Positions 9,631 through 18,637 are shown, numbered from the stretch's first letter. The stretch is 40,599 bases of DNA from Bacilli bacterium (GCA_024408235.1 JAKSVF010000016.1:1-40599), one strand, 5' to 3'. Notes: generated by a model from the sequence alone, not told the origin. Made by a program: numbers and translations.

Positions 9631-10377
9631 CTATTTGCAAACAATATTGCAACCCTTATCAAAGAAAACCTTCATATCTTCGCTGTGAGCGTCGGTTACG
9701 ATAAGGTCAAAGTCTTCTGGACGCACCACTTTATATGTTGATGATTTTGACAATTTGGACTTATCGAATATGCAGATTGAATATCTTGCGTTAACCAATA
9801 CGCATCTCTTGATAAGTGCGGTGACAGATGAAGCCTCATATGTGCCATCTTCACAGAACGAACCACAGGAGACAATAGCGACATCGACGCGAATATTCTT
9901 CATGTCCTCGATGACTTTTGGACCGGTTATCTCATTCATATCGTATCTTGCCTGGCCGCCAGGAATATTGAGGGTAATTTTCTCGCTTTTACCTAAATAC
10001 GCCAAAGCGGATAAGCTGTTTGTGAACACCTCTTTATTTGATAAATCCATATGCTTTACTAAAGTAAGCGCAGTTGATGAATTGTCGATAAACAACGTTC
10101 TAAACGGCGGGATTTTGCTTAGCGTCAACTTAGCGACTTCTTCTTTTTCCTCAACGTTTCTCGTCTCGCGGAATGTAGTTGATGTGACTTCGGAATCCTC
10201 AACGATAACCGCAGCACCATGAACTCGCTTTACGAATCTTTGGAACTCGAGGCTACTTAGGTCTCTTCTGATGGTTGCTTCAGAACAATACAAATTGGTC
10301 GCTAACTCAGCAACGGTAGCACGTCTATGTTCCTTGATGTAGGCTAAAATTTCTTGTCTTCTTGAGTATGTTGGCAT
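9631..10377 (-). CDS. DeoR-family transcriptional regulator, probably of the rhamnose operon and/or deoC
   Basis: I start at the ATG at 10377 (MPTYSRRQEILAYI, 248 residues) because AAGGAGAGG stands just before it; an upstream ATG at 10398 has no SD. Residues 5-57 form the DeoR winged helix (VAELATNLYCSEATIRRDLSSLE). Residues 75-235 form the sugar-phosphate-sensing DeoRC domain with the FIDNSSTA and ITGPKVIEDM segments. DeoR regulators usually repress and are released by phosphorylated sugars. The gene sits back to back with rhaB and upstream of deoC, so both could be targets. The shared spacer (10378-10590) holds a repeated site that could be the operator. The effector (for example a rhamnulose phosphate or deoxyribose-5-phosphate) cannot be told from sequence. 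Confidence 0.88.
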   Translation of the reverse strand: MPTYSRRQEILAYIKEHRRATVAELATNLYCSEATIRRDLSSLEFQRFVKRVHGAAVIVEDSEVTSTTFRETRNVEEKEEVAKLTLSKIPPFRTLFIDNSSTALTLVKHMDLSNKEVFTNSLSALAYLGKSEKITLNIPGGQARYDMNEITGPKVIEDMKNIRVDVAIVSCGSFCEDGTYEASSVTALIKRCVLVNARYSICIFDKSKLSKSSTYKVVRPEDFDLIVTDAHSEDMKVFFDKGCNIVCK

Positions 10378-10590
10378 AGTTCCTCTCCTTGATTTCACAT
10401 TTTATACACACGAGCGTCTAAATGAAAGAATAATGTTCATTTTGCTCATTTGAGCTAAGTTTTAGCGTTTGTAAGTCAACATTTTAAACATAACAAGCAA
10501 TTTTCTTGCAGTTTATTTAATATTCTCCCATCATTTGAGCAACAACTATTTATAGTTACAAGCCAGAAACAAATTCTGTTCACATTTTTT
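10378..10590. promoter_or_regulatory. Divergent deoR / rha operon control region with a direct repeat
   Basis: The 10-base word TCATTTGAGC occurs at 10446-10455 and 10531-10540, 85 bases apart (about eight helical turns). The first copy is extended to an inverted repeat, GCTCA-TT-TGAGC (10444-10455). For rhaB the best -10 is TAATAT (10518-10523) with a poor -35 (AAGCAA at 10495-10500), so the second copy would lie at the transcription start, as expected of a repressor site. For the regulator a TATAAA box lies at 10401-10406 on the minus strand. A weak cre-like match with two mismatches lies at 10460-10473. The repeats are seen; their role is inferred. Confidence 0.5.
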
Positions 10591-12033
10591 ATGAAGGTAT
10601 TATCAATCGACATAGGCGCATCGTCAGGAAGATTCATTGTCACGGATTATAGTGATTCTTTTGTGTCCAGCGAAACATATAGATTCCCAAATGGACAGAA
10701 AATGATTAATGGACATCTCCATTGGGATCTTCAAGAATTGCTTTCACACATTAGAGAAGGTCTCAAGGTCACATTGTCATCGCACAAAGACATCGCGTCA
10801 TTGAGCGTAGATACTTGGGGCTGCGACTATTGCCTAATCAAAAACGATGAATTAGTGAGAATTCCTTTTGCCTATAGAGATGAGAGAAACATCGAATCAC
10901 AGAAAGAATACCTCAGCGAGCACTCCTATAAAGAGATATACGACGAAACCGGAATCCAAAACCTTCCTTTCAACACGGTGTATCAATTAAGAAAGGATGT
11001 GCAAGAAGGCGTTGATTTTGATTGCATCCTCATGATTCCTGACTACATCAATTACTTCTTGACCGGAGTTAAGGGAATCGAATTAACAAACTTAAGCACA
11101 GCAGCTTTATATAATCCAAAAACAAGAAGCATCTCTGAAGTTCTTCTAAAGCAAATTGGATTGTCTAAAGACAAGTTCCCACAGTTATTGATGCCTTCAA
11201 CAAAAATTGGATCGATCAAGAAAGAACTTGTGGATGAGCTTGGGATATATAGCGTTCCAGTTGTCACGTGCGGGTCACACGATACTGCGTCCGCGGTCGC
11301 CTCAATAAAATTAGATGACACGTCTGCGTACCTGTCATCTGGCACATGGTCACTTCTAGGCGTAGAGAACCTCAATCCGATAATTACGGAGAAATCATTC
11401 GAATCGAACTTCACGAACGAAATAGGCCTTGAGCACACATTCCGTTTCCTGAAGAACATCATGGGCCTCTTCATCGTTCAGGAGCTCAGGAAGGATTTCT
11501 TGAAAGATATTCCAAATCTCTCATTCCAGGAGATGCAGGACGAGGCATTCAAAGTAAAAGACAACAACATCTTCATCGACGTTAACGATGAGTATTTCCA
11601 GAAACCTGGAGATATGTTGTCTAAGTATTACGCTTACTTAAGTAAGACAAAACAAGCCCAAAAGGATTTGACCATCGGACAGATAGTTCGTTCGGTCTAT
11701 GAATCCATGGCATTCAAATACAAAGACGAAATCGAGAATCTTGAAAAGATAACAGGCAAGAAATACCAAAAGCTCGTCATCATTGGAGGAGGTGCAAAAG
11801 CCACCACTCTCAATCAGATTGTCGCAGATGTCCTTGGAATAGAAGTCACTCTTGGAGAAGGCGAAGCAACGGTTGCGGGAAACTGTTTAGCCCAATTGAT
11901 AGGCTTAGGCGCATTCAAGAGTCTCGATGAAGCAAGAATTGCATTAGCAAAAGGAAAGCAATTCCCGGTCTTCAAACCACAAAGAAACTACAACGAGCAA
12001 TATAGACATTATAAGGAGGTCACAAATGACTGA
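10591..12033 (+). CDS. rhaB: Rhamnulokinase
   Basis: Phosphorylates L-rhamnulose to L-rhamnulose-1-phosphate with ATP. The 480 residues are the normal FGGY-kinase length: the N-terminal phosphate loop SIDIGASSGRF (about 4-14), LSVDTWGCDYCL (about 70), GSHDTASAV (about 230), SSGTWSLLG (about 250) and the ATP-site IIGGGAKATTLNQ (about 400). The start ATG at 10591 has only a weak SD; no earlier start is plausible. It is the first gene of rhaB-rhaA-rhaD-GH78, overlapping rhaA by eight bases. The neighbouring rhamnose isomerase and aldolase settle the substrate among FGGY kinases. Confidence 0.95.
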   Translation: MKVLSIDIGASSGRFIVTDYSDSFVSSETYRFPNGQKMINGHLHWDLQELLSHIREGLKVTLSSHKDIASLSVDTWGCDYCLIKNDELVRIPFAYRDERNIESQKEYLSEHSYKEIYDETGIQNLPFNTVYQLRKDVQEGVDFDCILMIPDYINYFLTGVKGIELTNLSTAALYNPKTRSISEVLLKQIGLSKDKFPQLLMPSTKIGSIKKELVDELGIYSVPVVTCGSHDTASAVASIKLDDTSAYLSSGTWSLLGVENLNPIITEKSFESNFTNEIGLEHTFRFLKNIMGLFIVQELRKDFLKDIPNLSFQEMQDEAFKVKDNNIFIDVNDEYFQKPGDMLSKYYAYLSKTKQAQKDLTIGQIVRSVYESMAFKYKDEIENLEKITGKKYQKLVIIGGGAKATTLNQIVADVLGIEVTLGEGEATVAGNCLAQLIGLGAFKSLDEARIALAKGKQFPVFKPQRNYNEQYRHYKEVTND

Positions 12034-13279
12034 TTTAGAGAAAAAATACGCCCTCGTCAAAGAAGAGTATGCAAAACTCGGCATCAACACAGACGAGGCA
12101 ATCGAGAATCTCAAAAAGGTGAGAATCTCTCTCCACTGCTGGCAGGCGGATGACGTCGTCGGATTCTTATCAAGCGACGCAGTTTCAGGAGGTATCCAGA
12201 CAACCGGAAACTACCCTGGAAGAGCAAGAAACGCTGCGGAAGTCAAAGCGGACCTCGAAGAGGCATTGAGTCTCCTCCCAGGCAAATATAGCATTAACAT
12301 TCACGCAATCTATCAGGATGGCGACGAAATCGTTGAACTCGATAAGATTGAACCAAAGCATTTCTCAGGCTGGGTTGACTGGGCAAAGAAAGTCGGAGTT
12401 GGTTTGGATTTTAATCCAACATGCTTCGGAAGACCTCAGGTCAATGGCGGTTTCACTCTCTCATCACCTGACAAAGCTACACGCGATTTCTGGATTGAGC
12501 ACTGCAAGCGTTCTAGAAAAGTCGCTGAGTATTTCGGAAAAGAACTCGGCATCACATGCTGCACAAATTTCTGGGTACCAGATGGTATGAAAGACATTCC
12601 ATACGACAGACTCGCATATAGAGCTAGATTAAAAGACTCATATGATCAGATTTTCGAGGAGAAGATCGATCCAAAATACAATATCGACTGCGTTGAGTCA
12701 AAAGTCTTCGGCATCGGCGTCGAATCATTCACACCGGGCTCAAATGAATTCTATTTTGGCTACGCAACAGCAAATCAGATCGGCATCACTTTAGATGCAG
12801 GCCACTTCCATCCAACTGAAATGATTTCAGACAAGATCTCTAGTGCCGCACTTTATTGCCCACATATCTTACTCCACGTCTCTAGACCTGTAAGATGGGA
12901 TTCAGACCACGTTGTCATCTTTGATGATGAGTTAAATGAAATCGCAAGATCACTCGTCAGAAACAACATCATTGAGAAGACGAGCATCGGACTCGATTAT
13001 TTCGATGCATCAATCAACAGAATCTCATGCTACGTCGTTGGAGTTAAGTCAACTCTCAAAGCGCTCTTGAGAGCATACTTAGAACCATTCGATATGCTCA
13101 AGAAGCTCGAATCAGAAGGCAATTACACAGACAGAATGTTCATCACAGAACGTTTAAAAACAATGGATTTCGGAACAGTCTTTGACTACTACTGCATGAA
13201 AGAAGGCAAGAAGATTGGCTTAGACGCGCTCGATGAGATCCACAGATACGAAAAAGAAGTCTTATCAAAAAGGGGTTAA
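12026..13279 (+). CDS. rhaA: L-rhamnose isomerase
   Basis: Converts L-rhamnose to L-rhamnulose in the cytosol, using Mn2+ or similar metals. The 417 residues match the family length; recognisable stretches are VRISLHCWQADDVVGF (about 32-47), the metal and substrate face with LDAGHFHPTEMISDK (about 253-267), and HVSRPVRWDSDHVV (about 285-299). It has a strong SD (AAGGAGG) inside the end of rhaB and is translationally coupled to it. rhaD starts five bases after its stop. Confidence 0.97.
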   Translation: MTDLEKKYALVKEEYAKLGINTDEAIENLKKVRISLHCWQADDVVGFLSSDAVSGGIQTTGNYPGRARNAAEVKADLEEALSLLPGKYSINIHAIYQDGDEIVELDKIEPKHFSGWVDWAKKVGVGLDFNPTCFGRPQVNGGFTLSSPDKATRDFWIEHCKRSRKVAEYFGKELGITCCTNFWVPDGMKDIPYDRLAYRARLKDSYDQIFEEKIDPKYNIDCVESKVFGIGVESFTPGSNEFYFGYATANQIGITLDAGHFHPTEMISDKISSAALYCPHILLHVSRPVRWDSDHVVIFDDELNEIARSLVRNNIIEKTSIGLDYFDASINRISCYVVGVKSTLKALLRAYLEPFDMLKKLESEGNYTDRMFITERLKTMDFGTVFDYYCMKEGKKIGLDALDEIHRYEKEVLSKRG

Positions 13280-13283
13280 TAAG

Positions 13284-14105
13284 ATGAAAGTCACAGAAGC
13301 AAGATTTATTCAGCAGTTTATCAGAATCTGCGCAAACGGCTATTCAAAAGGATGGCATGAAAGAAACGGCGGAAACCTTTCTTATAGAATGCGTCCAGAA
13401 GAAGTCGATGAAGTCAAAGAGAACTTCAAGGAAACGACTTGGCAGAACATCGGCGCTTCAGTTCCTACCCTCGCTAATGAGTATTTCTTAGTTACCGGTT
13501 CAGGACGCTACATGATGAACGTCGAAACTTGGCCAGAAGAAAATATCTGCATCATCAAAGTTGATGAGACAGGAACCAAGTTCATGATCGTTTGGGGATT
13601 AGTTGCTGGCGGAAGACCAACTTCAGAACTCCCATCACACTTAATGAACCTCGCAGTCGTTAAGGCTAGAACAAACGGATCTTATAGAATTGTTTACCAC
13701 GCTCATTGCACAAACATCATCGCATTAACATTCGTTCTTCCTTTGGAAGATAAGGTATTCACTCACGAGTTATGGGAGATGGCAACCGAATGCCCTATCG
13801 TCTTCCCAGCAGGCGTTGGAGTCGTCCCATGGATGGTTCCAGGCGGAGAAGAAATCGCTATTGCAACATCTGAGTTGATGAAGAAATACGATATCGCAAT
13901 CTGGGCTCACCACGGAATTTTCGTCACAGGACCTGACTTCGATACAACATGGGGATTAATCGACACAGTCGAGAAGTCCGCAGAAATCCTCGTCAAGGTT
14001 TATTCCATGACAGGCGGAAAGAAGACACAGACGATCACAAACGACGATTTCAAGAAACTTGAAGGCCCATTCAACGTTAAATTTAACGACGAATTCCTTA
14101 AGTAA
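13284..14105 (+). CDS. rhaD: Rhamnulose-1-phosphate aldolase
   Basis: Class II, zinc-dependent aldolase that cleaves L-rhamnulose-1-phosphate to dihydroxyacetone phosphate and L-lactaldehyde. I choose the ATG at 13284 (MKVTEARFIQQFI, 273 residues, as in E. coli RhaD), five bases after rhaA; an upstream ATG at 13233 would lie inside rhaA. The zinc ligands are visible: HAH in YHAHCTNIIAL (about 141-143) and the third histidine in WAHHGIFVTG (about 212). The Glu preceding them is in TSELPSHL. No lactaldehyde reductase or dehydrogenase is encoded nearby, so L-lactaldehyde must be handled by genes elsewhere. Confidence 0.95.
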   Translation: MKVTEARFIQQFIRICANGYSKGWHERNGGNLSYRMRPEEVDEVKENFKETTWQNIGASVPTLANEYFLVTGSGRYMMNVETWPEENICIIKVDETGTKFMIVWGLVAGGRPTSELPSHLMNLAVVKARTNGSYRIVYHAHCTNIIALTFVLPLEDKVFTHELWEMATECPIVFPAGVGVVPWMVPGGEEIAIATSELMKKYDIAIWAHHGIFVTGPDFDTTWGLIDTVEKSAEILVKVYSMTGGKKTQTITNDDFKKLEGPFNVKFNDEFLK

Positions 14106-14126
14106 GATAAAATAAGAGGACCAAAT

Positions 14127-16688
14127 ATGCTAAAGATTACAAAATTCACTTGTGAACACCTTCAATCTGGAATCCTCACCGATAAAAAACAACCAGCTTT
14201 TCGTTATATGGTCGAATCCGACCGTGAAGCTGTTACAATCTCAAGCGTTAAGCTCAGCTGCAACGGTTGGGAGATGACAGGCAAAGACGAGCTGGTTTTT
14301 GTCTACTCAGGTGAGGCTCTAAAACCATTCTCTTGCTATGAGGCGAAAATAGAAGTCGAGGATAACTACGGCGACAAAGCTGAAGCAACCCTCACTTTTG
14401 AAACCGGACGCTTAGATGAAGCTTGGGCAGGACGTTTCATTACAGACACTTCTTACTCATTCACGGAAAAGAGAGTGTCCCCTACTCCAATTGTCTTCAG
14501 AAAGGCTATTTCACTCGAAAAACCAGTGAAGAAAGCATACTTATACGCTACAGCCTTAGGCATTTATGACGTTTTCGTTGGAGACACACACATCTCCGAT
14601 AGATACTTCGCCCCTGGTTTCACATCCTACAAGCACCAGATGCAATACCAGAGATACGACATCACCGAGGCTTTGGGTTCAGGAAATGACTTATTCATCA
14701 CAGTCGCAGGCGGATGGGCAGTAGGATCATACGTGTTTACTCGAGTAAATAGAGTCACATGCCCTAGACAGGCTCTCCTTGCTGAGGTGAGAATCGAATT
14801 TGAAGACGGAACTTCAACCGTCGTCCCAACTGATGATTCTTGGATGGTTTCCCGCAAAGGACCGGTCTCCATGGCCGATATATACGATGGCGAAACTTAC
14901 GACGCAAGAATCTCACTCAAAGATATCGAATACACAAAAGCGGGATATGAGACCGTTAAGTTCACCCCTACAATCAAAGCGGACTACAGCTCACCAGTCA
15001 TCGAACATGAAGTCATGAAGGCCACTTTCCTCCACAACGATTCAAACGGAAACCCAATCTATGACTTTGGTCAGAACTTCGCAGGCGTTGTAAAACTCAG
15101 AATCAAAAACGCAAAAGGCGGAGAATTTATCAATGTTAAGCACGCTGAGATACTTACTCCTGAGGGAGATTTAAACACACTTTTCTTAAGAAGTGCTAAA
15201 TGCGAAATCAACTATACATGTAAAGCCGGCAACCAGGATTACCATATCACATTCTCTTACATGGGCTTCAGATATATCTCAGTCCAGTCAAAAGACTTAG
15301 ATATAGCCAATATCGAAATTGAAGCTGTTGCCATCTATTCCGATATCGAGAGCATCGGCACGTTCGAGTGCTCAAATGAACTCATAAACAAACTTCAGTC
15401 AAACATCACATGGTCATCAAAATCCAACTTTGTTGACATCCCAACCGATTGTCCTCAAAGAGATGAAAGAATGGGATGGACAGGCGACATCGCCGTATTT
15501 GCCCCAACCGCAACATTCAACTTTGAGATCTCACGTTTCATCGATAAATGGTTAGAAGATTTGCGATCAGAACAGAATCCAGGCGGCGGTATACCAAACA
15601 CAATCCCTGTTCAGGGTTACGGTTTCCCAGCCACAATGCCACGCATGGCAATAGACTGGTGGGGAGACGCTTGCATACTCGTTCCATGGTCAATATACAA
15701 AGCAACCGGCAACACCAAAGTCTTAGCGGACAACTACGAGACAATGAAGAAATACATCAAGGCCTGCAAGTTCTGGGCCGGACTCTTCAGTGTCGGTAAA
15801 TCAAGATACATCTGGAGCGGCATCTCGATGTTCCACTTCGGTGACTGGATCGCGCCAGACGTCCCACAGATGGGTCAGTGGCAAGCACGTCATAAATGGA
15901 CAGCTACCGCATCGCTAAATAACACATCTTCTACCGTCGCTAAAATCGCTGAAATCCTCGGCAAAGAAGATGATGCTAAATACTATAAGGATTTAAGCGT
16001 TAAAGTCGCTGATGCTTATATCTCCAAATTAACAGACGGAAACGGCAAGCTCTTGAATGAGTTCCAGACCGCTTACGTCTTGCCAATCCACTTAAGAATG
16101 TTCAACGATGCAACATTACCAATTGCGGCCAAGAATCTCTCCGATTTAGTCGCAAAGAACAATTACTGCATCGGAACAGGATTCCCAGGCACCCCATTCA
16201 TCCTCTTCGCTTTAGCGGATAATGGGCAGGTCGACACCGCATATAAGATGCTCGAAAACACAATTTGTCCATCATGGCTCTACACAGTCAAAGCTGGAGG
16301 CACAACCATTTGGGAAAGATGGGATGGACTTGATGAAAACGGACAGTGCGCTATCGCAAACGACGGCACAGGAAACGTTCCGATGATCTCATATAACCAC
16401 TATGCATCAGGCGCTGTCGGCGACTTCCTCTACAAGAGAGTGGCTGGCATCGAGATGATTGAGCCTGGTTACAAGAAGTTCCAGGTTAAACCAGTTCTTG
16501 GCGGAACAATCACACATGCGTCCGCATCCACTGTCACTCCATACGGAAAAGCTTCCGTTTCCTGGAAACTTGATGATGGCAAGTTCTCGATTGAGGTTGA
16601 TGTACCAGTCAACACCACTTGTGATGTCATCTTGCCAAGCGGAAAAACTAACACCGTTTCGAGCGGACACCACACATTCGCAGAATAA
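14127..16688 (+). CDS. Alpha-L-rhamnosidase, GH78, cytoplasmic
   Basis: Hydrolyses terminal alpha-L-rhamnose from glycosides such as plant flavonoids or oligosaccharides. The 853 residues contain N-terminal beta domains (about 1-370; FGWSAGxY-type segment AGGWAVGSYVF), the (alpha/alpha)6 catalytic barrel (about 380-750) and a C-terminal beta domain. The catalytic acid is the Asp in CPQRDERMGWTGD (about 450) and the base is the Glu in TTIWERWDG (about 730). There is no signal peptide or lipobox, so it acts inside the cell and needs import of short rhamnosides. It is the last gene of the rha operon, 21 bases after rhaD, with an SD of the AGAGGACC type. Confidence 0.94.
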   Translation: MLKITKFTCEHLQSGILTDKKQPAFRYMVESDREAVTISSVKLSCNGWEMTGKDELVFVYSGEALKPFSCYEAKIEVEDNYGDKAEATLTFETGRLDEAWAGRFITDTSYSFTEKRVSPTPIVFRKAISLEKPVKKAYLYATALGIYDVFVGDTHISDRYFAPGFTSYKHQMQYQRYDITEALGSGNDLFITVAGGWAVGSYVFTRVNRVTCPRQALLAEVRIEFEDGTSTVVPTDDSWMVSRKGPVSMADIYDGETYDARISLKDIEYTKAGYETVKFTPTIKADYSSPVIEHEVMKATFLHNDSNGNPIYDFGQNFAGVVKLRIKNAKGGEFINVKHAEILTPEGDLNTLFLRSAKCEINYTCKAGNQDYHITFSYMGFRYISVQSKDLDIANIEIEAVAIYSDIESIGTFECSNELINKLQSNITWSSKSNFVDIPTDCPQRDERMGWTGDIAVFAPTATFNFEISRFIDKWLEDLRSEQNPGGGIPNTIPVQGYGFPATMPRMAIDWWGDACILVPWSIYKATGNTKVLADNYETMKKYIKACKFWAGLFSVGKSRYIWSGISMFHFGDWIAPDVPQMGQWQARHKWTATASLNNTSSTVAKIAEILGKEDDAKYYKDLSVKVADAYISKLTDGNGKLLNEFQTAYVLPIHLRMFNDATLPIAAKNLSDLVAKNNYCIGTGFPGTPFILFALADNGQVDTAYKMLENTICPSWLYTVKAGGTTIWERWDGLDENGQCAIANDGTGNVPMISYNHYASGAVGDFLYKRVAGIEMIEPGYKKFQVKPVLGGTITHASASTVTPYGKASVSWKLDDGKFSIEVDVPVNTTCDVILPSGKTNTVSSGHHTFAE

Positions 16689-16697
16689 AAGCAAAAT

Positions 16698-16746
16698 AAA
16701 GGCTACAAAAATAGTTCAAAAAAACTAGATTATGTAGCTTTTTCTT
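16698..16746 (+). terminator. Terminator of the rhamnose operon
   Basis: GGCTAC pairs with GTAGCT across an A-rich region that contains a second pairing (AGTT with AACT), followed by TTTTTCTTT. It lies ten bases after the GH78 stop and touches the next promoter. Confidence 0.6.
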
Positions 16747-16775
16747 TGAACGTTTATTATATATATATATATAAT
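16746..16775 (+). promoter_or_regulatory. Promoter with eight TA repeats in the spacer
   Basis: TTGAAC (16746-16751) and TATAAT (16770-16775) are 18 bases apart. The spacer and the start of the -10 box hold an uninterrupted run of eight TA units (16758-16773). Gain or loss of one unit would change the spacing to 20 or 16. The promoter drives the lipoprotein gene at 16834. Confidence 0.75.
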
Positions 16776-16833
16776 ATTGATAGATAATAAGATGTATATT
16801 GCATCGATGTTTAATGATATGAGAGGCCCAAAA

Positions 16834-18354
16834 ATGATGAAAAATGGCAAAACATTATTTAGTTTATTGGTGGTAGCAGCATTCTTTTCCGCCGCATCAT
16901 GCGCACCAGCTGCGAATTCATGCCCTGCCGATGAGAATTCTTCAATGAGCACGGGTGAAAATGATGAGTTATCCCAAAAGGAAGAGATGATACATTCTTT
17001 GGAGGAGGAAAATTCCGGGCTTAAATCAAAGCTAGAAGAAGCGTCTGGTAAAATCGATGAACTGAACTCTGATAATAGCGGCTTAAACAACGAGATATCC
17101 AAGAGAGATGAGACAATATCGGAATTAGAGCATTCCATCGCTGAAATGGATTCCGAGAACAAGGAATTGGATAAGACAAATTCGGAAAAAGACAATCAGA
17201 TAAGCGAACTCGAAAAAGAAAAAAGCGAGTTAGAGAATTCCAACTCCGACAAGGATGAACAAATTGCCGAACTAGAAAAATCCTTATCCGAAGAAGAAAA
17301 GCTAAACGAAGAGCTAAGAGAGCAAGAAGGCGTCTACATCAGAAACGAATGCGGTTTCCTTGAGAAAGAAGACAGCAGCATGATCTTGCTGGAGGATTGG
17401 CGCGAAACCAACAGCGGAATGAGCAACTACATCAACCTCAATGGCAGAAGCGAAGACATGACTTTTGAATTGATGACATACGCAGGGTCCTTGCATTACG
17501 AAGAATACGACGGAAAGATTTGGAAACCGATCATTGTGAAGCCAATGGAAACATGCACTCTAATGAGTGGAGAAAGGCCAACTTGGACAAAGGCGGGAAG
17601 CCCCTATACTGAGCAAACATACATAGATATAGTTGCGAAATGCGGTGAGTCAATAACGGGATACGCCCTTGTGAGAATTCAAAATAGAGCTCAAATAACG
17701 AATCCTTCCTACCCGTTTGGAAGGGATCACCACGCGACTCTAATACGAGCAGCGTACGTTAAAGGTGATGTGTCAGTTGAACAGATCAATCAAAAATTAG
17801 CTAACTTGAGAAAAGGCGATACGTTTGGAAGAATCTATTCTTGTGATCCATCAAATAATTTGCCTATCGGAAGCACCGGCTTCTATGAACAGCCTATAGC
17901 CGATTTATACGATTTGAACCCAGCAGGCAAAATCGAATCGGATTTTTATCAAATATTCCACTTCACATACGGCGACCCAAATACAACATTCATAAGCAAG
18001 CCACTTAGCGGACAGTTGTTCCTTGTCCAGGGAGGAGGAGACGCCGGAAAAGCCTACGAATTCTTCACCGAGGAGAATGTTTACTGGAGCAGACCATATG
18101 ATTACGGAAAAGATCAAGAATTCATGAACACAAGCTATACTGATTTCATAGAAACAACGATTGTCACATCCGGAAAAATAGTCGGATATGGTGTTCTCTA
18201 CGTAAATTCTCCAGACTATCAAACGGTTAATATAACTTTCGTAAAGAGTGCGATTTTCCCTGCAATTGGAGGAAAACTCCAAGCGATAACTCAAGAATTC
18301 GCTGATTCTTGCATGAAAACCGCTGAAGAATCGTATCTCGATTCAATCGCTTAA
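16834..18354 (+). CDS. Surface lipoprotein with a long coiled coil, unknown function
   Basis: I start at the ATG at 16834 (MMKNGKTLFSLL, 506 residues) because AGAGG lies upstream and the signal peptide begins there; a TTG start at 16777 would add a non-hydrophobic tail. Residues 1-24 form a lipoprotein signal with the lipobox SAASC. About residues 45-165 are a coiled coil rich in Glu, Lys and Asn with repeated SELE/ISELE heptads. The remaining 340 residues form a globular domain that I do not recognise; it has few cysteines and many aromatics. The layout is a membrane-anchored stalk carrying an outer domain. The gene lies alone after the rha operon terminator and its promoter contains a TA repeat. 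Adhesin or binding functions are possible but not shown. Confidence 0.8.
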   Translation: MMKNGKTLFSLLVVAAFFSAASCAPAANSCPADENSSMSTGENDELSQKEEMIHSLEEENSGLKSKLEEASGKIDELNSDNSGLNNEISKRDETISELEHSIAEMDSENKELDKTNSEKDNQISELEKEKSELENSNSDKDEQIAELEKSLSEEEKLNEELREQEGVYIRNECGFLEKEDSSMILLEDWRETNSGMSNYINLNGRSEDMTFELMTYAGSLHYEEYDGKIWKPIIVKPMETCTLMSGERPTWTKAGSPYTEQTYIDIVAKCGESITGYALVRIQNRAQITNPSYPFGRDHHATLIRAAYVKGDVSVEQINQKLANLRKGDTFGRIYSCDPSNNLPIGSTGFYEQPIADLYDLNPAGKIESDFYQIFHFTYGDPNTTFISKPLSGQLFLVQGGGDAGKAYEFFTEENVYWSRPYDYGKDQEFMNTSYTDFIETTIVTSGKIVGYGVLYVNSPDYQTVNITFVKSAIFPAIGGKLQAITQEFADSCMKTAEESYLDSIA

Positions 18355-18370
18355 TAAGGTCTCTTAAGCA

Positions 18371-18397
18371 AGAAAAAGACCTCCAGCTGGAGGTCTT
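18371..18397 (-). terminator. Shared hairpin between lipoprotein gene and rpmF
   Basis: AAGACCTCCAGCTGGAGGTCTT (two 11-base arms, 18376-18397) is a perfect palindrome. On the minus strand it is followed by TTTTC, making a good terminator for rpmF; the plus side has fewer Ts, so it serves the convergent lipoprotein gene less well. Confidence 0.8.
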
Positions 18398-18418
18398 ATG
18401 ATTTGGTTTAACTATTAA

Positions 18419-18604
18419 TTAGTCAGCTTTCTTGATGTGGAGGATGTCTTTGCCATCATAATATCCACATTCTGGGCAAACACGGTGTGACTTGATGAGT
18501 GCACCACAGTGTGAGCAGTTAACTAAACCTGTGACTGAGAGTTTGAAGTGTGTTCTTCTTAATCTCTTTCTTGTTTTACCAATTCTTCTTGCTGGGACTG
18601 CCAT
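18419..18604 (-). CDS. rpmF: Ribosomal protein bL32
   Basis: 50S subunit protein of 61 residues, zinc-binding form. It opens [19 protein letters not shown], the typical bL32 N-terminus, and has CSHC (about 31-34) and CPEC (about 44-47) as the zinc ribbon. The start ATG at 18604 has an SD (AAAGGAAA). It stands alone with its own promoter and terminator; yceD, its usual partner, is not upstream here. Only the zinc-binding paralogue is seen in the window. Confidence 0.97.
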   Translation of the reverse strand: MAVPARRIGKTRKRLRRTHFKLSVTGLVNCSHCGALIKSHRVCPECGYYDGKDILHIKKAD

Positions 18605-18637
18605 TGTTACGGGTTTCCTTTCTTTTCAACGTGGACT

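Noticed and set aside
11052..11474. 140-residue minus-strand frame inside rhaB
   Set aside because: It has no SD or promoter and no motif; rhaB in the other strand is unambiguous.
16777..16833. Upstream TTG start for the coiled-coil lipoprotein
   Set aside because: It would put 19 non-hydrophobic residues before the signal peptide and lies at the predicted transcription start; the ATG at 16834 has an SD.
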